From Cydia pomonella (taxonomy: Eukaryota; Arthropoda; Insecta; Lepidoptera; Tortricidae): a DNA stretch of 64,000 bases. Position numbers and translations under genes: made by a program. This document shows, piece by piece, positions 22,901 to 37,500 of this stretch (positions are counted from its first letter, which is position 1; every line of letters begins with the position of its first letter). The stretch spans positions 6,758,001 to 6,822,000 of the forward strand of contig NC_084729.1 of NCBI RefSeq assembly GCF_033807575.1. Direction: 5' to 3'. Below the pieces are notes generated by a model that did no database searches, was not told the origin of the DNA, and saw only the letters and a list, made by a program, of their open reading frames with translations.

Positions 22901-25900
22901 TCGCCCACTGCGGGTTCCGTACTTTTTAGTATTGCGGCAACAGAAATACATCACCTGTGAAAATTTCAACTGTCTAGCTATCGCGGTTCATGAGATACAG
23001 CCTGGTGACAGACGACCAGCGGAATCTTAGTAATAGGGTCCCATTTTACCCTTTGGGTACGAAACCCTAAAAAATAGTAATTAAATATACGTCACGTTTT
23101 GATTTAAGTAATTTTTCTTAAAAACAGAAAAATAAGGTTGCCAGAGCTCAACGAGGGGGGGGGGCGGGTTTAGGGTCGGCAACGCGCATGTAACTCCTCT
23201 GGAGTTGCAGGCGTACATAGGCTACGGAGACTGCTTACCATCAGGCGGGCCGTATGCTTGTTTGCCACCGACGTAGTATTAAAAAAAAAAAGGAAATAAG
23301 TAAAGAGCGGTATACCCTTCAGAAGGCAGACTTACCATTATGCATATGCATGTTTTCATGCGTGTACGTCTGTTCCGGGCATTCGTACTTGACGACCGCC
23401 GGCCGCGGGGTAAGGTTTTCCATAGATGGCGCTGGTTGGTTTTGTTCCTGTCAACAAAAAATTGCATTAGTAACAAGTTTTTGAGTTAAAGATTTAAAAA
23501 ATACAATTGATTTGCTTGTACTACGGGTAACTTAATTCTTGACTATTGTATTCAATCCATTTGAATTTCCATATTAAAAAGTTCATTTAAATTATATAAC
23601 GACGACCGGTCTGGCTTAGTGGGTAGTGACCCTGACTATGAAGCCGTTGGTCCCGGGTTCGAATCCCGGTAAGGGCATTTATTTGTGTGATGAGCACAGG
23701 TTTGTTCCTGAGTCATGGATGTGTTCTATGTATTTAAAGTATTTGTATATTATATATATCGTTGTCTGAGTACACATAACACAAGCCTTCTGGAGCTTAC
23801 CGTAGGACTTAGTCAATTTGTGTAAGAATGTCCCTATAATATTTATTTATTTATATTTATAATATATATTGTAAAACGAGTATTTATACTAGTATAGAGA
23901 CGCCAAGACAGAACTGTCACTTAATGGCAAGCCGATTTCGCGCGCACACATACTCACATATCGGCTTTAAGCCATTCACCGCGCGCCTCGAGCGGCGCTG
24001 TCAATGTGTGTGTCGCGCGTAAACACGAGGAAATGGGCGCGTTATAATATTACATAATAATCTTCGCGACCGTACGTCTAAAAATATGTGGACGACGAAG
24101 TGCCAAAAATATGTATACAGCTTAAGACGAGGGGATGAACGCGCCAAAACCGCCTTTCCACCATTTTCCTCTCAGAATATTAACATTTTTGAAAATATTT
24201 TTATAAGATAATGTGTTTTAAGCATAGCTATGCTCGTCCGATTGTTTTTTTTCGATTTTTGAATTAGAATTTTTTGATTTCGCTAACTTTTATAATAATA
24301 TTTAAAAAAAATAACACCGTCGGGCATAACTATGACTAAAATACATAAAATTCGGTTAAAATATTTTCCATAATGTCTACATCCAGGGAGAAAAATGAGG
24401 ACTACGTTTGTATGGAGAATCGATCGTCACCTTTCCTCTTAATATATGAGCCCATATATTAGGTCGTGTATACATATTTTTGGGACTTAATTCGTATAGA
24501 TATTTTTAAATAGCTAAGTATATTTCAATCCTGTAGTAACGTGCCTTTATAAAACTGCATATAAGCGTCCATTGCCAACGATGACCGCTTAAATCCATAC
24601 GCTCGTTAGCCACCGTATATCCATACCTGGAAGCAGCGTTTGCCGAACATGTGGTGTTTCTTCTGCGGTTGGTGCGAGCGCTCGCGTCCGTACGAGCCAT
24701 CATAAGGCCGGAACTTTGAGCTGAAATTAAAAAAATATTTAGTTTTATGTGCAAATGAAAATAGATGGACCCGGGTAGGTACGTCCTTAAACTACGTCCA
24801 AAAGAGAGGTATGGGCACTGTGAATGTCATCTCGCTTTGTGTGGTAGGGCACAGCTGTGTCTGTCTGTCATTACAGATCAGAGCAGAGCCCAACTGGGGA
24901 AGAACCTCCACCTTACAGAAAGCCGCAGCCAAATAACACTAGACCCTACTCATAGTGTTGTGTTCCTGCCGGTGAATAGTCGCGACCGATAGTTTGGGAA
25001 ATGCTGGACTAGGGGGAGATTTGAACTCGCGGATCTAGGGCACCGGCACATCGCTCGATCAACTAAATCGAATATTTACCTATCTTATCCTTTATACAAA
25101 CCGTAGGGAGACACTTAGCGACATCTTCTAAGTATAAATAAAAACGTAGTTACGTATCATAATAAAATGTATGAAAACGAAAACATGACAAAACGAGAAA
25201 AACTTATCTGCCGTCTCATTCTGACATTATATTAATATGAACGCCATACAAACCTGTGGAACTCCTGCGCAGAATCGCTACCATCGCACCACTCCCCGTC
25301 AGAAAGAGATGGCACGCGCTCCGAGCCCATCGATGAGACGGCGCTATCGGACGCCGAGTCTCGCTCTGAAATGAATGACAGTTGTATTAAAAATTAGACA
25401 TGCTAAAATTTTAGTGAACTGACCACTGACATAAATGTACTAGACAGGCTATCGAGAACAAATTGTGGCCACCATTTTCGGCGTTTGACGTCTATCACTA
25501 AGCTAAAGAATAAGTATAGATGTGTAGCTAGCCAGAGGCGAAAGCAACGTACGCACTGTAAAGAATCTAGACAAAATGTATTTATTTCCTTCTATACCTC
25601 AGTGGAACAGACAGATGTATACAGACAAAATACGTAATGACGAAGAAAAATGCATTTAAGCATTTGCGGAAAATGAAGGAAACAAATAAGGCAAGTTAAT
25701 AGTAGATTGTGTCACAAGGCAGAAAAATTACATATTCACGGCGAGGTCGTACATTAAATCCTGAACGAAGCGAAGGGTTCTACAACTGAATCCCGAGCGT
25801 AGTGGGATTCAAGTGTTAACGCCGAAGGTGAAAATAACATCACCTATGAGGAAATGATTTTGTTCCAAAATTGATCTAAAAAAATTTATGCAAAAAAGAA

Positions 25901-28900
25901 TTACAATCGTGTCCTAGAACAGAAAATTATCACTTTGATCACTTTTAAGAAAGCAGGTAAGAAATAGTTATTGTGTCCCAAGGGAGGAAAAGTAGAACAT
26001 TGCGTGCCGCGTGTAAAATTGGCAAACACGCGGGATGGAATGTCCTACGATTCCTCCCGTGGTGCGCATACTATTTTTCTGCTCGACGGAGGCGGAAAGC
26101 GCAGCTTCGTTTAGCGCAGCGGGAGCAAAGTTGACGCTTTCCCCCCGGAGGGCAAAAAAACAATTTTTCGAATGGGTAATGTGAAAATAACATTTCATAA
26201 TCGTAAGGGATAAAGTATAGAGTGAAATCTTACTACGAACTCGAAAAATCAAAATAACACTAGACCCTACTCATAGTGTTGTGTTCCTGCCGGTGAGTAA
26301 GGTTGCCAGAGCTCAACGAGGGGCGGGAGGGGGTTAGGGTCGGCAACGCGCATGTAGCTCCTGTGGAGTTGCAGGCGTACATAGGCTACGGATACTGCTT
26401 ACCATCAGGCGGGCCGTATGCTTGTTTGCCACCGACGTAGTATAAAAAAAAGACGTAGTATAAAATCGCAAAAATCTGCTCACGTAAGCACTACACGAAT
26501 TTAATAAAAAAAAAACATTTTTTACATTAGTTTATTATGCTAAATACCTAATAATTTATGTACAGGTCGTTCCATTATCTTTTTCCATTTACTGATTCGT
26601 CAAGATAAAATTATAGATAAAAACGTTTCGGAAGTGACAATCCGCGATAAAGTTTTGGCCGATAGATTTGTTATTGCTTTGTCTTTCTGTTTGTTTCCTT
26701 TTCACAGCTACCTACTTTAGCCTTGGGGGAATGACGTAGACACACCCACCGCGCAAACGGGCCAAGTCGCAAAGCTAGTAATGTAATAAGCAGACATCGG
26801 AATTTAGGGGGCAATATTTTATGATAGGTAAGGAGTTCTCATCTCAATTATCGATGCTTTTCCCATATACTAGTAATCGCTCCGAGTTTTAAGTAAAAAT
26901 GTTAAGATTGCACCAAGCATATTTTATCATTAAAATATATCATTTTGTAATAAAGAAGAAAATAACTAAACTACTATATTGTTTAATTTTTATACTTCCC
27001 AAAAAAATATATTAATACAAAAAAAAATTGAACGATTATCGGTGCATTTCCTTTTCATCAGTAATTGAGTTTATCGATATAGGAACTCCCAGTGGCGGAT
27101 TTGCACTAAGGCCCAGTAGGCCCGGGCCTAGGGCGGCAAGACATTAGTGGCGGCAGTCTATGCTGAGAAAGAGGCGGCTAGAATAGTTACTACAGGGCCT
27201 GGGGCCTAGGGCGGCCAACACTGCAAATCCGCCACTGGGAACTCCCTACCTGACATTAAAGTTTGCCCCCTAAAATCCGTCAGGTAATAAGCAGGTACTG
27301 ACCGGCAATCATCATGTGGGAGTGGTTGTGGGGCGCGTGGTGGCCGCCCGCGGCCCCGTCCAGCATCCGCATCGTGTACATGCCTGCAACACATATGTGA
27401 ACTTGTATACGTCATACGAAAAAAAAAACATTTAAAAACAATTGAAATTGCATTAACTTTAAATGCTTTAAACAGTACATATGACACCATCGAACAAAAC
27501 AGTACATTTTACTGTTCCGAAAAACAGTAAATTTTACTAAGTTTGAGTAGATAAAATGTAGTGGCTGTTCGTTTTTTTCATCGTTTTTTCAATCCTTACG
27601 AATGTTCAAACAGTTAATGTTACTGTTTTGTATTTTACTGTTTTTAACACTTACATTTGTTGATAATGTATAAAGCAGTCAATCTTAATGAAAATCACTT
27701 TAATGTGTGCTCGATAGATCATATTTTTTTCAGTAACATAGGACTGAATCAAGAAATGCTTGCAAAATATATATGTGTATTTTTTATTTGCTAATATAAT
27801 ATATATAATCAAAAAAGGACAAAAGACCCCTTCGTATGTGTTCTGCCAGAAACATAACCAAAATGTATGAAATTGCTGTTTTTTTTTTCGCCAAATGACC
27901 CATAAATTATACCTGTCTTTAGTTTTGTTCTATGAGATTTAGCTTAAGGCCATGTTCCATGAAAAATGAAGAATTTGACAGCATTCGTAAGATTGACAGG
28001 TAAAACCTACGCTGGCACCATATGTACAGTCCTTCGACCGGCCATCCCATTACCCGACAACGCTAGGAGTGCATAACAAATACTCACAAGTCAATTGTCT
28101 CCTCAACAAGTGTTCAAAAATCCACTTTGGCAGCATAGTAATGCTTACTATCTTAATTTTGTTTTCCACAAGCAGATAAACATCGTGTCATTCGCATATA
28201 AAAACGTTTGCATGTGTGCGCGACCTTTGTCTATCCAAATATCAACCTTAAATATTATAAATTAGGTTGAAATTTAAGAAATGAATATTTTTTTGTCATA
28301 TAACCGTTACACAGATAAAAAAATGTGCTGACATCGAATGACTCGCAGAAATGGGACAGTAAATACGTCACAGTTATGAGTGTTAATATAGAACTGCCTA
28401 GATAAGCCAGATAGTAAGCAAATGGAGCGTTTTGCTTGTTAACATCCCATGATAGCTATTTTAGTGTCGTTGAAAGGAGAATGACTTGGCGTAAAAATAA
28501 AACAATTAAATTTAAATTAAGTTGTAAAGTAAACAAAGATATACATAAGTCCGATTTTGTCTGGCCTAGTGGGTACCCTGCCTATGAAGCCGATGGTCCT
28601 AGGTTCGAATCCCGGTAAGGGCATTTATTTGTGTGATGAGCACAGATATTTGTTCCTGAGTCATGGATGTTTTCTATGTATTTGAATATTTGTAGGTATA
28701 TTATAGTATATATCGTTGTCTGAGTACCCACACCACAAGCTTACTTGGCTTACCGTGGGACTTAGTCAATTTGTGTAAAAATGTCCCTATAATATTTACT
28801 TATTTTTTATTTTTTTACTCCGTATAATATGAATAAAAACTTAAATAAAACATGCCTCGAAAAACCAAGAAAATGTATGCTCGTATAGATGGCGACACCG

Positions 28901-31900
28901 TCTGATATTTAACACATATCAGTGAAAGAATATGCGTCAACTAGACATATGTCAATCCAAGAGTTTTAGTCCTGTGTCGGAAGATGGCAGTAATTTTATC
29001 TATAAAAGTGGTACGGTTTTTCAAAAACTCCGCTTCCTGCACCTTAACGTCATATTTTCACAAGGCATTAACAATTACAAATCATATACAATTATTTACA
29101 TTATTTTGCTTTCATAAGTAATATAAACTAATTTTTAAAAAGCGCGTCTTTCAATTTATTTTCAATAAAAAGACATCATCATTGTTTACCTTTTTTCTAA
29201 TGCTTCCAACAACGAACTATAAGTAGGAGAAACAAATTCAATCTGTCGACCGAACGCCGCAATGTATTGCAAGTCACATGCGATATTCGGAAACGTTTGG
29301 AAGCCAACAGTTTTATGATGATACTTGCACGTGTCATTGCAAAGACCCTGCTAAGAGGGCCTACCGCGAACCACGTTCGACGTGTTGCCTCCCTATCGCA
29401 CTTGTAAATTCGTACGTAAGTGTGACAGGGAGGCAACACGTTGAACGTGGTTCCCGGTACTCTCAGTTCGCTTGTTCCGCCTCTAGACTATCACATGCGT
29501 GATTATGGATCGTGTTATTCACGATGACGCGCGACTTGATTCTTATGTCATGTTATTAAAGGTTAGATTGGATAAATCTGCGCGTAATCGCGGATGACAC
29601 TAACTATATGTATTTATCTATTTTTACCTGCGCCATAATAACAAATCGATTGATATCTCTTTTATCGATATCTGTTTTGACGTTACGTATTACATGACAC
29701 GTAGAAATTATGACACAAACATACATAAATAGGGTTCACGAATTATAAAATGATACAGTTATCATATATCTTATACCTTTAAACGAGCAATTCTTGTATA
29801 TATATATATGTATATATATTTCCGGGATCTCGGAAACGGCTCTAACGATTTTGCTGAAATTTGGTATATGGGGGTTTTTGGGGGTAAACAATCGATCTAG
29901 ATTAGTCTTATGTTTGGGAAAACGCGTGTTTTCGAGTTTTCATGCGTTTTTCTTTCGACGCAGAATATGGTCGCTAATTTCGTATTTCCGGCCACTGTCC
30001 GTCTGATCCAGCGGGTTAAGACGCGGACTGCTAAACGAGTGTTACGGGTTCGAATCTCGCCCGGTGACTAATTTTTTTTTTATATTTTCAAGTTTATATA
30101 TAATTTTTAAATTTTTATTGTTTTAGACAAGTTTAATGTAGTCAAACAATGTAGATAAGATTATCACCTATACACCACCATATTACAATAAATAGTTATA
30201 ACCGAGCAATGCTCGCTCGCCCAGGTACTTTTATTTAATATACGACATCTATATCAGTTTATAATTTATATATAGTAGTATGACTACTTTAAAAGACACA
30301 AATCATAATACTTGATGACAAGACTACCTTGACAGTAGAAAAAGGCGCGAAATTAAAAAAAATTATGCATGACCGACAATTTGCGCTTACATTTTTCAAA
30401 TTTGCCGCATTTTTGTACTGACGGAAACGGTATGCCAAACTATATATAGTCTGCCAAGCCCTTTCCATTAATATAAAAAAGGGGAAATTTTAAAAACTGA
30501 AGGCGCGAGGGGTTATTGTCCAATAGAAAATTTTAATTTCGCGCCTTTTTCTACTGAAAAAGTTGTTTTACTAACTATAATTTATTTGTTACCAAAGTTA
30601 AATAGAAATATCATATGAAAAAAAGCGGCCAAGTGCGAGTCGGACTCGCGCATGAAGGGTTCCGTACCATTTAAGACGTATTAAAAAAAATCTACTTGCT
30701 AGATCTTGTTCAACATTTTACCACTTCGGACACACATTTTACCACTTTGGAACTGTCTCTCGCGCAAACTATTCAGTTTAGAAAAAAATGATGTTAGGAA
30801 CCTAAATATCATTTTTGAAGACCTATCCATAGATATCCCACACGTATGGGTTTGATGAAAAAAAATTTTTTTTAATTTATTGACGTATTAAAAAAAAAAC
30901 TATTCACTAGATCTCGTTCAAACCAATTTTCGGTGGAAGTTTGCATGGTAATGTATATCATATATTTTTTTTAGATTTTTCATTCTGTTATTTTAGAAGT
31001 TACAGGGGGGGGGACACACATTTTTTCACTTTGGAAGTGTCTCTCGCGCAAACTATTCAGTTTAGAAAAAAATTATATTAGAAACCTAAATATCATTTTT
31101 GAAGACCTATCCATAGATACCCCACACGTATGGGTTTGATGAAAAAATTTTTTTTTTAAATTTTTATGACGTATTAAAAAAAAACTACTTACTAGATCTC
31201 GTTCGAACCAATTTTCGGTGGAAGTTTGCATGGCAATGTATATCATATATTTTTTTTAGATTTTTCATTCTGTTATTTTAGAAGTTACAGGGGGGGGGAC
31301 ACACATTTTTTCACTTTGGAAGTGTCTCTCGCGCAAACTATTCAGTTTAGAAAAAAATGATATTAGAAACCTAAATATCATTTTTGAAGACCTATCCATA
31401 GATACCCCACACGTATGGGTTTGATGAAAAAAAATTTTTTTTTTAATTTTTATGACGTATTAAAAAAAAACTACTTACTAGATCTCGTTCGAACCAATTT
31501 TCGGTGGAAGTTTGCATGGCAATGTATATCATATATTTTTTTTAGATTTTTCATTCTGTTATTTTAGAAGTTACGGGGGGGGGGACACACTTTTTACCAC
31601 TTTGGAAGTGTCTCTCGCGCAAACTTTTCAGTTTAGAAAAAAATGATATTAGAAACCTCAATATCATTTTTAAAGACCTATCCATAGATACCCCACACGT
31701 ATGAGTTTGATGAAAAAAGATTTTTTGAGTTTCAGTTCTAAGTATGGGGAACCCCCAAAATTTATTGTTTTTTTTCTATTTTTGTGTGAACATCATAATG
31801 CGGTTCATAGAATACATCTACTTACCAAGTTTGAACAGTATAGCTTTTATAGTTTCGGAAAAAAGTGGCTGTGACAGAATCGGACAGACAGACGGACATG

Positions 31901-34556
31901 ACGAATCTATAAGGGTTCCGTTTTTTGCCATTTGGCTACGGAACCCTAAAAATGGAATATCTTGTCAAAATCTCAGCCTAAAAATCCTGATATTTCCTGA
32001 AAGATAATTTCTCAACAGTAAGACGGCACCATCATGTAATTTTTAAGTATTACAACCGTTTTCACAATACAATGAACTGAATTATTATTCGATGTAATTT
32101 TAATTATTGTCAGAACAATTCGAATCAATGTCAGATGTCGGATGTTTACAGTTTCAATAAGAATCAATAAAAAAGATTTGCAAGTCAGTAATGAAAGAAC
32201 CAACGCTCTTAATTAATATTATTTACTTCAAGGATGACTCACATTTATTATGATTTATAAATTGCTTGCTATCGATATCGATAACACTCAAGTTATCGAT
32301 ATCGATATTTAAATAATCACTCACACTGGTATATTTTGCCCCAGAAAAACTTAAAACAGACCACACAGGGCCGCGGCGGACACGCCATAACAAGGAAATC
32401 GTTTTTTACATCACCCATCCGAAAAAAGGGCTTTTTCTTCCCTGCCAGGAGGGATCAAAGCGGCACTTTTCTTCCCAGCTAGGAGGGATTAAAGTGTCAA
32501 TACACCGCCATTTTGAACTTTCTCTCTGTTGCACAGTACTTACTAATAAATCAGAAAAAGGGTGGCAGACTGGCAGTCTATTACGGGCCAAATGTTCCAA
32601 ATTAGAGCGAATAAAAAACAAACTTGATATGATTCACCCTCGATGTATGCATATTTTTTTTTATTAACACGTTCACGGTTACAGCACCATTCTCGAAATG
32701 GTATTCTGTACCCCTAGTGTAATTTATTCGATAGCGAGACGTGACGTACGCGTTTGCGTTGTCTCATTTTGTATGGGATTTTGAGTTTCCAAAACGTCCC
32801 GCTTGGCGCGCTGTTTCTAAATTTCAAACAAAATGAGAATTAACGCAAACGCGTACGTCACGTCACACGATCAAATAAATTTACACTAGGGGCCCTGGTA
32901 AATCGCATACAAGACGTCTATGGACGGACTGATAAAAGTTGTGTCACATATAGACAGCTCAGTTTGTATACATCTTCATTCATCGAAGAGGTTCTTTATA
33001 CGGCATCTCGTCTATAGCCGCAACGTCCTCAGCTGTGCCGTGCCGTGGTATGCGTCATGGCCTTATCACTTGGAGTGGTAGACCGTCGACTCCTGACCGA
33101 TTATGTCATTTAAATTTCAAATTCGATTAATTGTGGACTAACTGTGGACGGAATAGCGGTTTTGTCAAAGTAAAAATCATCTGCTACAGACGTGATGCCA
33201 TATCTTGAGGCTCTCCATTTACGTCTCTCGACTGACTGTCCGTGTACGCGTTAAATCGGGTGTGTAATGCTTCATATAATTATAAAAAATCTATCATATA
33301 TTTGTTATAATGCCATTTGATATAATATTATATGTTATAATGTAATTTTTATATTACATTTCTTTTGTTATATTGTGATTTCATCTAAACAGTCATTGAT
33401 ATACTGCCTATTGTAATACAATTTTTAAGTAGTATATAGACATGTTTTATATTCTGTTTTTGTATAACGTAATACTTTATACAATTTTATCAAATATAAA
33501 TACATATATTGTATGTACCTTTTGTCATATTTAAGTAAGTAAGTAAGTAAGTAAATATTAAATGTTATTATTATTTAATTTAATGATAATGTATAATTTT
33601 GCATAAATTTTATAACAAGTAGTACGCAGGCCGTATAATTAAGTACAGATTATCATACTACCTAACCCAACTTATTTTTTCAAGGTTTTTGATTCTGCGG
33701 GGGCCGCAGTGCAAACCTTACCTAAACCACTTTTTTGCTAGGTAGTTGGGTCAAAATACTTATCGTTGTATTGTTTCTGACCACTGTGCCATGCTTGTAT
33801 ATATGTCTTCTATCAAATAAATAAAAAAGTCGAGTTCTATTGTATGTCTTTCTAGCTATAGGTTATATTTTACATGAAAATTTATAAAAATGAAAATATC
33901 ATCTCATACAAAAAGCTGCAGACCGTCACATTTTTTGGGGACAAAAAAAAGACAACGAAAAGAATTTTAACCCAGTCATTCGTTTGTGCAGAGTCGCAGT
34001 TCCAACCTAACCTAACCCATTTAGGCCATTTATGTCATGCACTCATTATGCCACACAAATAATTATGTGATGTCATTGAAATAATATACTTTAGAGTAGG
34101 TAATAATTATGGCAATGTATATTAGACGAAGTGTAAATATACCTTATGACTATTATAATAATAATAGCATTATGTTTGCCGTTATTTAGGTATTACGCTT
34201 ACGGTAATATGCCATTTATTACATTATTCGAAAAAACGATATATCAAACTATAATATATTAAAAGTAATTATAAAAAAAATTAGGCGGCAAATTTTAAAC
34301 ATTTAAAATTATCAAGCCAATGTTCGATCTCCCGTACAAAATTTTTATGTTAACCCTTTTTCTATTGAGTAGATTGTCAGACTATATGTCTATATACACA
34401 TAATACGTTACATTTGTTTATTAATAATGAAAACTTACCATCATATAATTTGTAGTAAGAACTTAAGTATTCAACTGGGTCAGGGTACAACAGGTGACTC
34501 GGCAAAAATGGCGGCAGGTAAGCGCCGTACGCAAACGGAGACACAGACAGATCCAT
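7853..34556 (-). CDS. cnc: cap'n'collar short isoform from an internal first exon (442 aa)
   Basis: An alternative ATG exon at 34556-34439 encodes 39 residues beginning MDLSVSPFAYGAYLPPF plus one base (phase 1), followed by the donor G|GTAAGT. It enters the exon at 27383 in the same phase as the upstream exon 42797-42695, so both forms share the last eleven coding exons. The summed length is 1329 nt (442 aa plus stop). The protein keeps the Ser-rich segment, CNC domain, bZIP and Neh3-like end, but lacks the EQRWQDL and EDLQLMD activation segments. Internally initiated cnc isoforms are known in insects, for example CncA and CncB in Drosophila, so this is probably a separate promoter. The promoter itself was not identified. 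Confidence 0.85.
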
Positions 34557-37500
34557 CGTAATCTCAAGTTATCACTCCAATCCTTTACTATTTCTACACT
34601 ATCACTTAACAAAACAACAGTCAGACATCCTACCAAGCTGTTCATTCCTATATTTCACATACACAACTAATAGCTTTCAATATTTTCGATCCAATCTATA
34701 TCGTTATCAGTCCAAGGATTATGATAATCTTTCTTTAGAAACACAAAACATCCATAGTAACTATTTTCTAATTCTCTGTTGTTATAGAATTAGGGAAATT
34801 TCTGTGACGGCATCATCAAATATTAGCATTACAATCTGGCGTATCTCTTAAGACCTTTGCAAATAGCCACATGACTTTCCTTTGTCTCATTTTCGCTTAT
34901 CTTTGGCGCCCTTACGGGAAAGTTACACGGGGTCGTAATATTGTCTATACTTGAAAGTCCAGAGACAATAGTTGTATCTTTTCAGAACGGCCACTGGGAC
35001 CTTGGTTAGGGAATCGCAGCTTATTCTTGGGCGTCGGAGAGCGCAACACAAGCGACAAAAACAAGTACATTCAGAAGTATGCACCTTTCTACTCTTCAAA
35101 GTACGTTGCTTCAGGAAGTATGTCATATGTAGGCTTTTTGGCAACTTCGGTAAAAACAACCCTTAAGATTTTCAAGTTGTTTGATTAAACACTCTTGTTA
35201 TGAAGCTGTAACGCTTCTTAAAAGTCTATATAACTTACAATAGTCTTTAAATTGCAATAGAGCAATTGAGTTTTGAATATTTAACACAATTTCCAACCCG
35301 AAACCGATTTGAAAAAGTTCAAAAGTCAAAAATAAAGTATTTAAAACACAGGGCCTGTTTAAAAAGTTTTACGCGAATCACTTTACAATCTTATTCATTA
35401 CAAATAAGCGGTAAACGTAAGAAAAAACACCCATGTTGGACAATTAATAAAGAAACTATATCCTTTCAAAACAACCAAAGACGCTCGGATAAAACACCTT
35501 TAATTTTTTTCTAAACGTCTAGAACTCGGCGCGAGAAAAGTAAAATGGCTGCCGTTTGCGCGCTCACTTATAAGAGGTGTCTCGCAAACAATACTATCTT
35601 GTTTACTGTCTGTTTACGCAGTTTACACACAAAAGGATTATTTACGTCTATTTTTGTATCGACCTCAAATACGACTTTGAAATAGTAATAATTAATTTGG
35701 ACATTACATTTACGTCTGTGTGGACAGGCCGGCGAGCGGTGACTAAGCGGTAGTGTGTTTATGTTGACCGTGATAACGCAAAATTGAGTAATATCTACAG
35801 TTGAAATAGCTGTTTGGGTAAAGGTTAACCACCCATTTTTTTTTAACCCAACGAAGTTTTTAAGTCAACGAACCTAACTTATAGATTTTTACCAGTGTTC
35901 ACTGGACTTGGCTGAAGTCACGGAACAGTTGCAAAAGTACCCACTTTATAGAATTAATTTATAAAACGCATACCGCACTTCTGCAGCTCGCTGGGCATAG
36001 AACCGGATAGCACTGGCAGTTATTTTGCTAATCAATTTTGTCCCTTATCAGCGAGCAAGACAGCTGATCATAGCAAAGGCCCAGCCATACAAATGAAATA
36101 TCCGAAATTTGCCACTGAAATTTGAATCTATTGTGTAGGGAATAGAGTTGATTTGGTTTTGATAGAAAACTGAACGAAACAAAAGAAATGCAACTAGATT
36201 CCAATTTAAAATAATTTTAATTTCATCGAACTGAATAAGTACTACAGGTAGGACCTTGGGCCGTAGGAGGAAAGGAAACAAGAGAAATCGGTCCGAAAGA
36301 GAGGATTACATTATAGGACTGTGTCATAAATTATTGAGAACTATATGCCCGCGACTTCGTCTGCGTATGATGATGATTGATAAAAACTATCCCATGTCCT
36401 TCTCAGGGCTTCAAATTATCTCAATACCAACTTTCATCTACATCGGGTCAGCGGTTTAAGCGTGACGAGATGACAAACAGATAGAGTATACTTTCGCATT
36501 TATTATTCTATGTATTTGTATATTGTATATATTGTTGTCTGAGTACCCACAATACAAGTCTTTTTGAGCTTACTGTGGGACTTAGTCAATTTGTGTAAGA
36601 ATGTTCCTATAATATTTATTTTTCTAATGACGTCATTGCTCCCTTAATCAGAACGAGATGCCATCTTCTAGTTCGCCTTCTTTTTCGGACACACTTTTTT
36701 TTATCGAAGTAGGTACTCAGTTCGAAATCTATACTCTCGCAAGCCAATTTTTTCTGTGGAATGGGGCGGCAAATTTTTAAAAAAAGGCACGAAGGATTGA
36801 TCTCCCATACAAATTATGAATTACGTGCCTTTTTCTACTGACAAAGTTAGCTAGCCGGATGATATTTATGTCCACGATTAAAGTATTGTCCATAGTCAAT
36901 TTATAATTATGTATTTTTCATGTCACTATATGATGTTACTGTAAATGTTGTATTGACTTGTAAAAGAGCCCTTGAGGCCTACTTGCAGAATAAAATTTTG
37001 AATTTTGAATAAAAAGTTGATTGTTATTCAAGGGATGAAAGGCACTCATTTGGGTCGATATTGTTTGGCGCTCGAACGCAGTGAGAAACGCCAATAGTCC
37101 GTGGCTGAAATGATGCCTCCACTATTTTTTTCAAATACGAAAAAAGTAAAATATATATGTTTAAAAAAAACATTACTATACTCTGTATATTTAGGTATTT
37201 AAATAAAAGTAAACAAACAATTTGTACATTTTCGGGTAGTTATAACTTTTATTGGTTAACCAACCATATACAATGCCGCCTGGATCTGTCACTAAACGAC
37301 CTGACTTTGACCTACATTATTTGATCGTGTAATGTTTTCATCTACCCTCAACTGGCTTAAGGAACCATCTGAGGGTAGATTTTGTTTACCTTTTTTTAAA
37401 TACCTAAAAATACAGAGTATAAGTATAAACTTCCATAGTATTTCTTGAGTTGAGGGTACTTCAACTAACAATTTAGGTAAAAGTATCGTTATTTATGGAA

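Larger units (their letters stand above)
25366..27302. other. cnc intron with repeat B fragment and hAT MITE
   Basis: Contains repeat B at 26255-26460 and the hAT-type MITE at 27090-27237. The remainder is AT-rich without supported genes. An open stretch at 25968-26252 (minus) is not gene-like. Confidence 0.6.

Noticed and set aside
23607..23680. A tRNA gene
   Set aside because: A and B boxes are present, but the sequence continues into a dispersed body repeated at least six times here; it is a SINE head. The same applies at 45012-45085, 30000-30068 and 28561.
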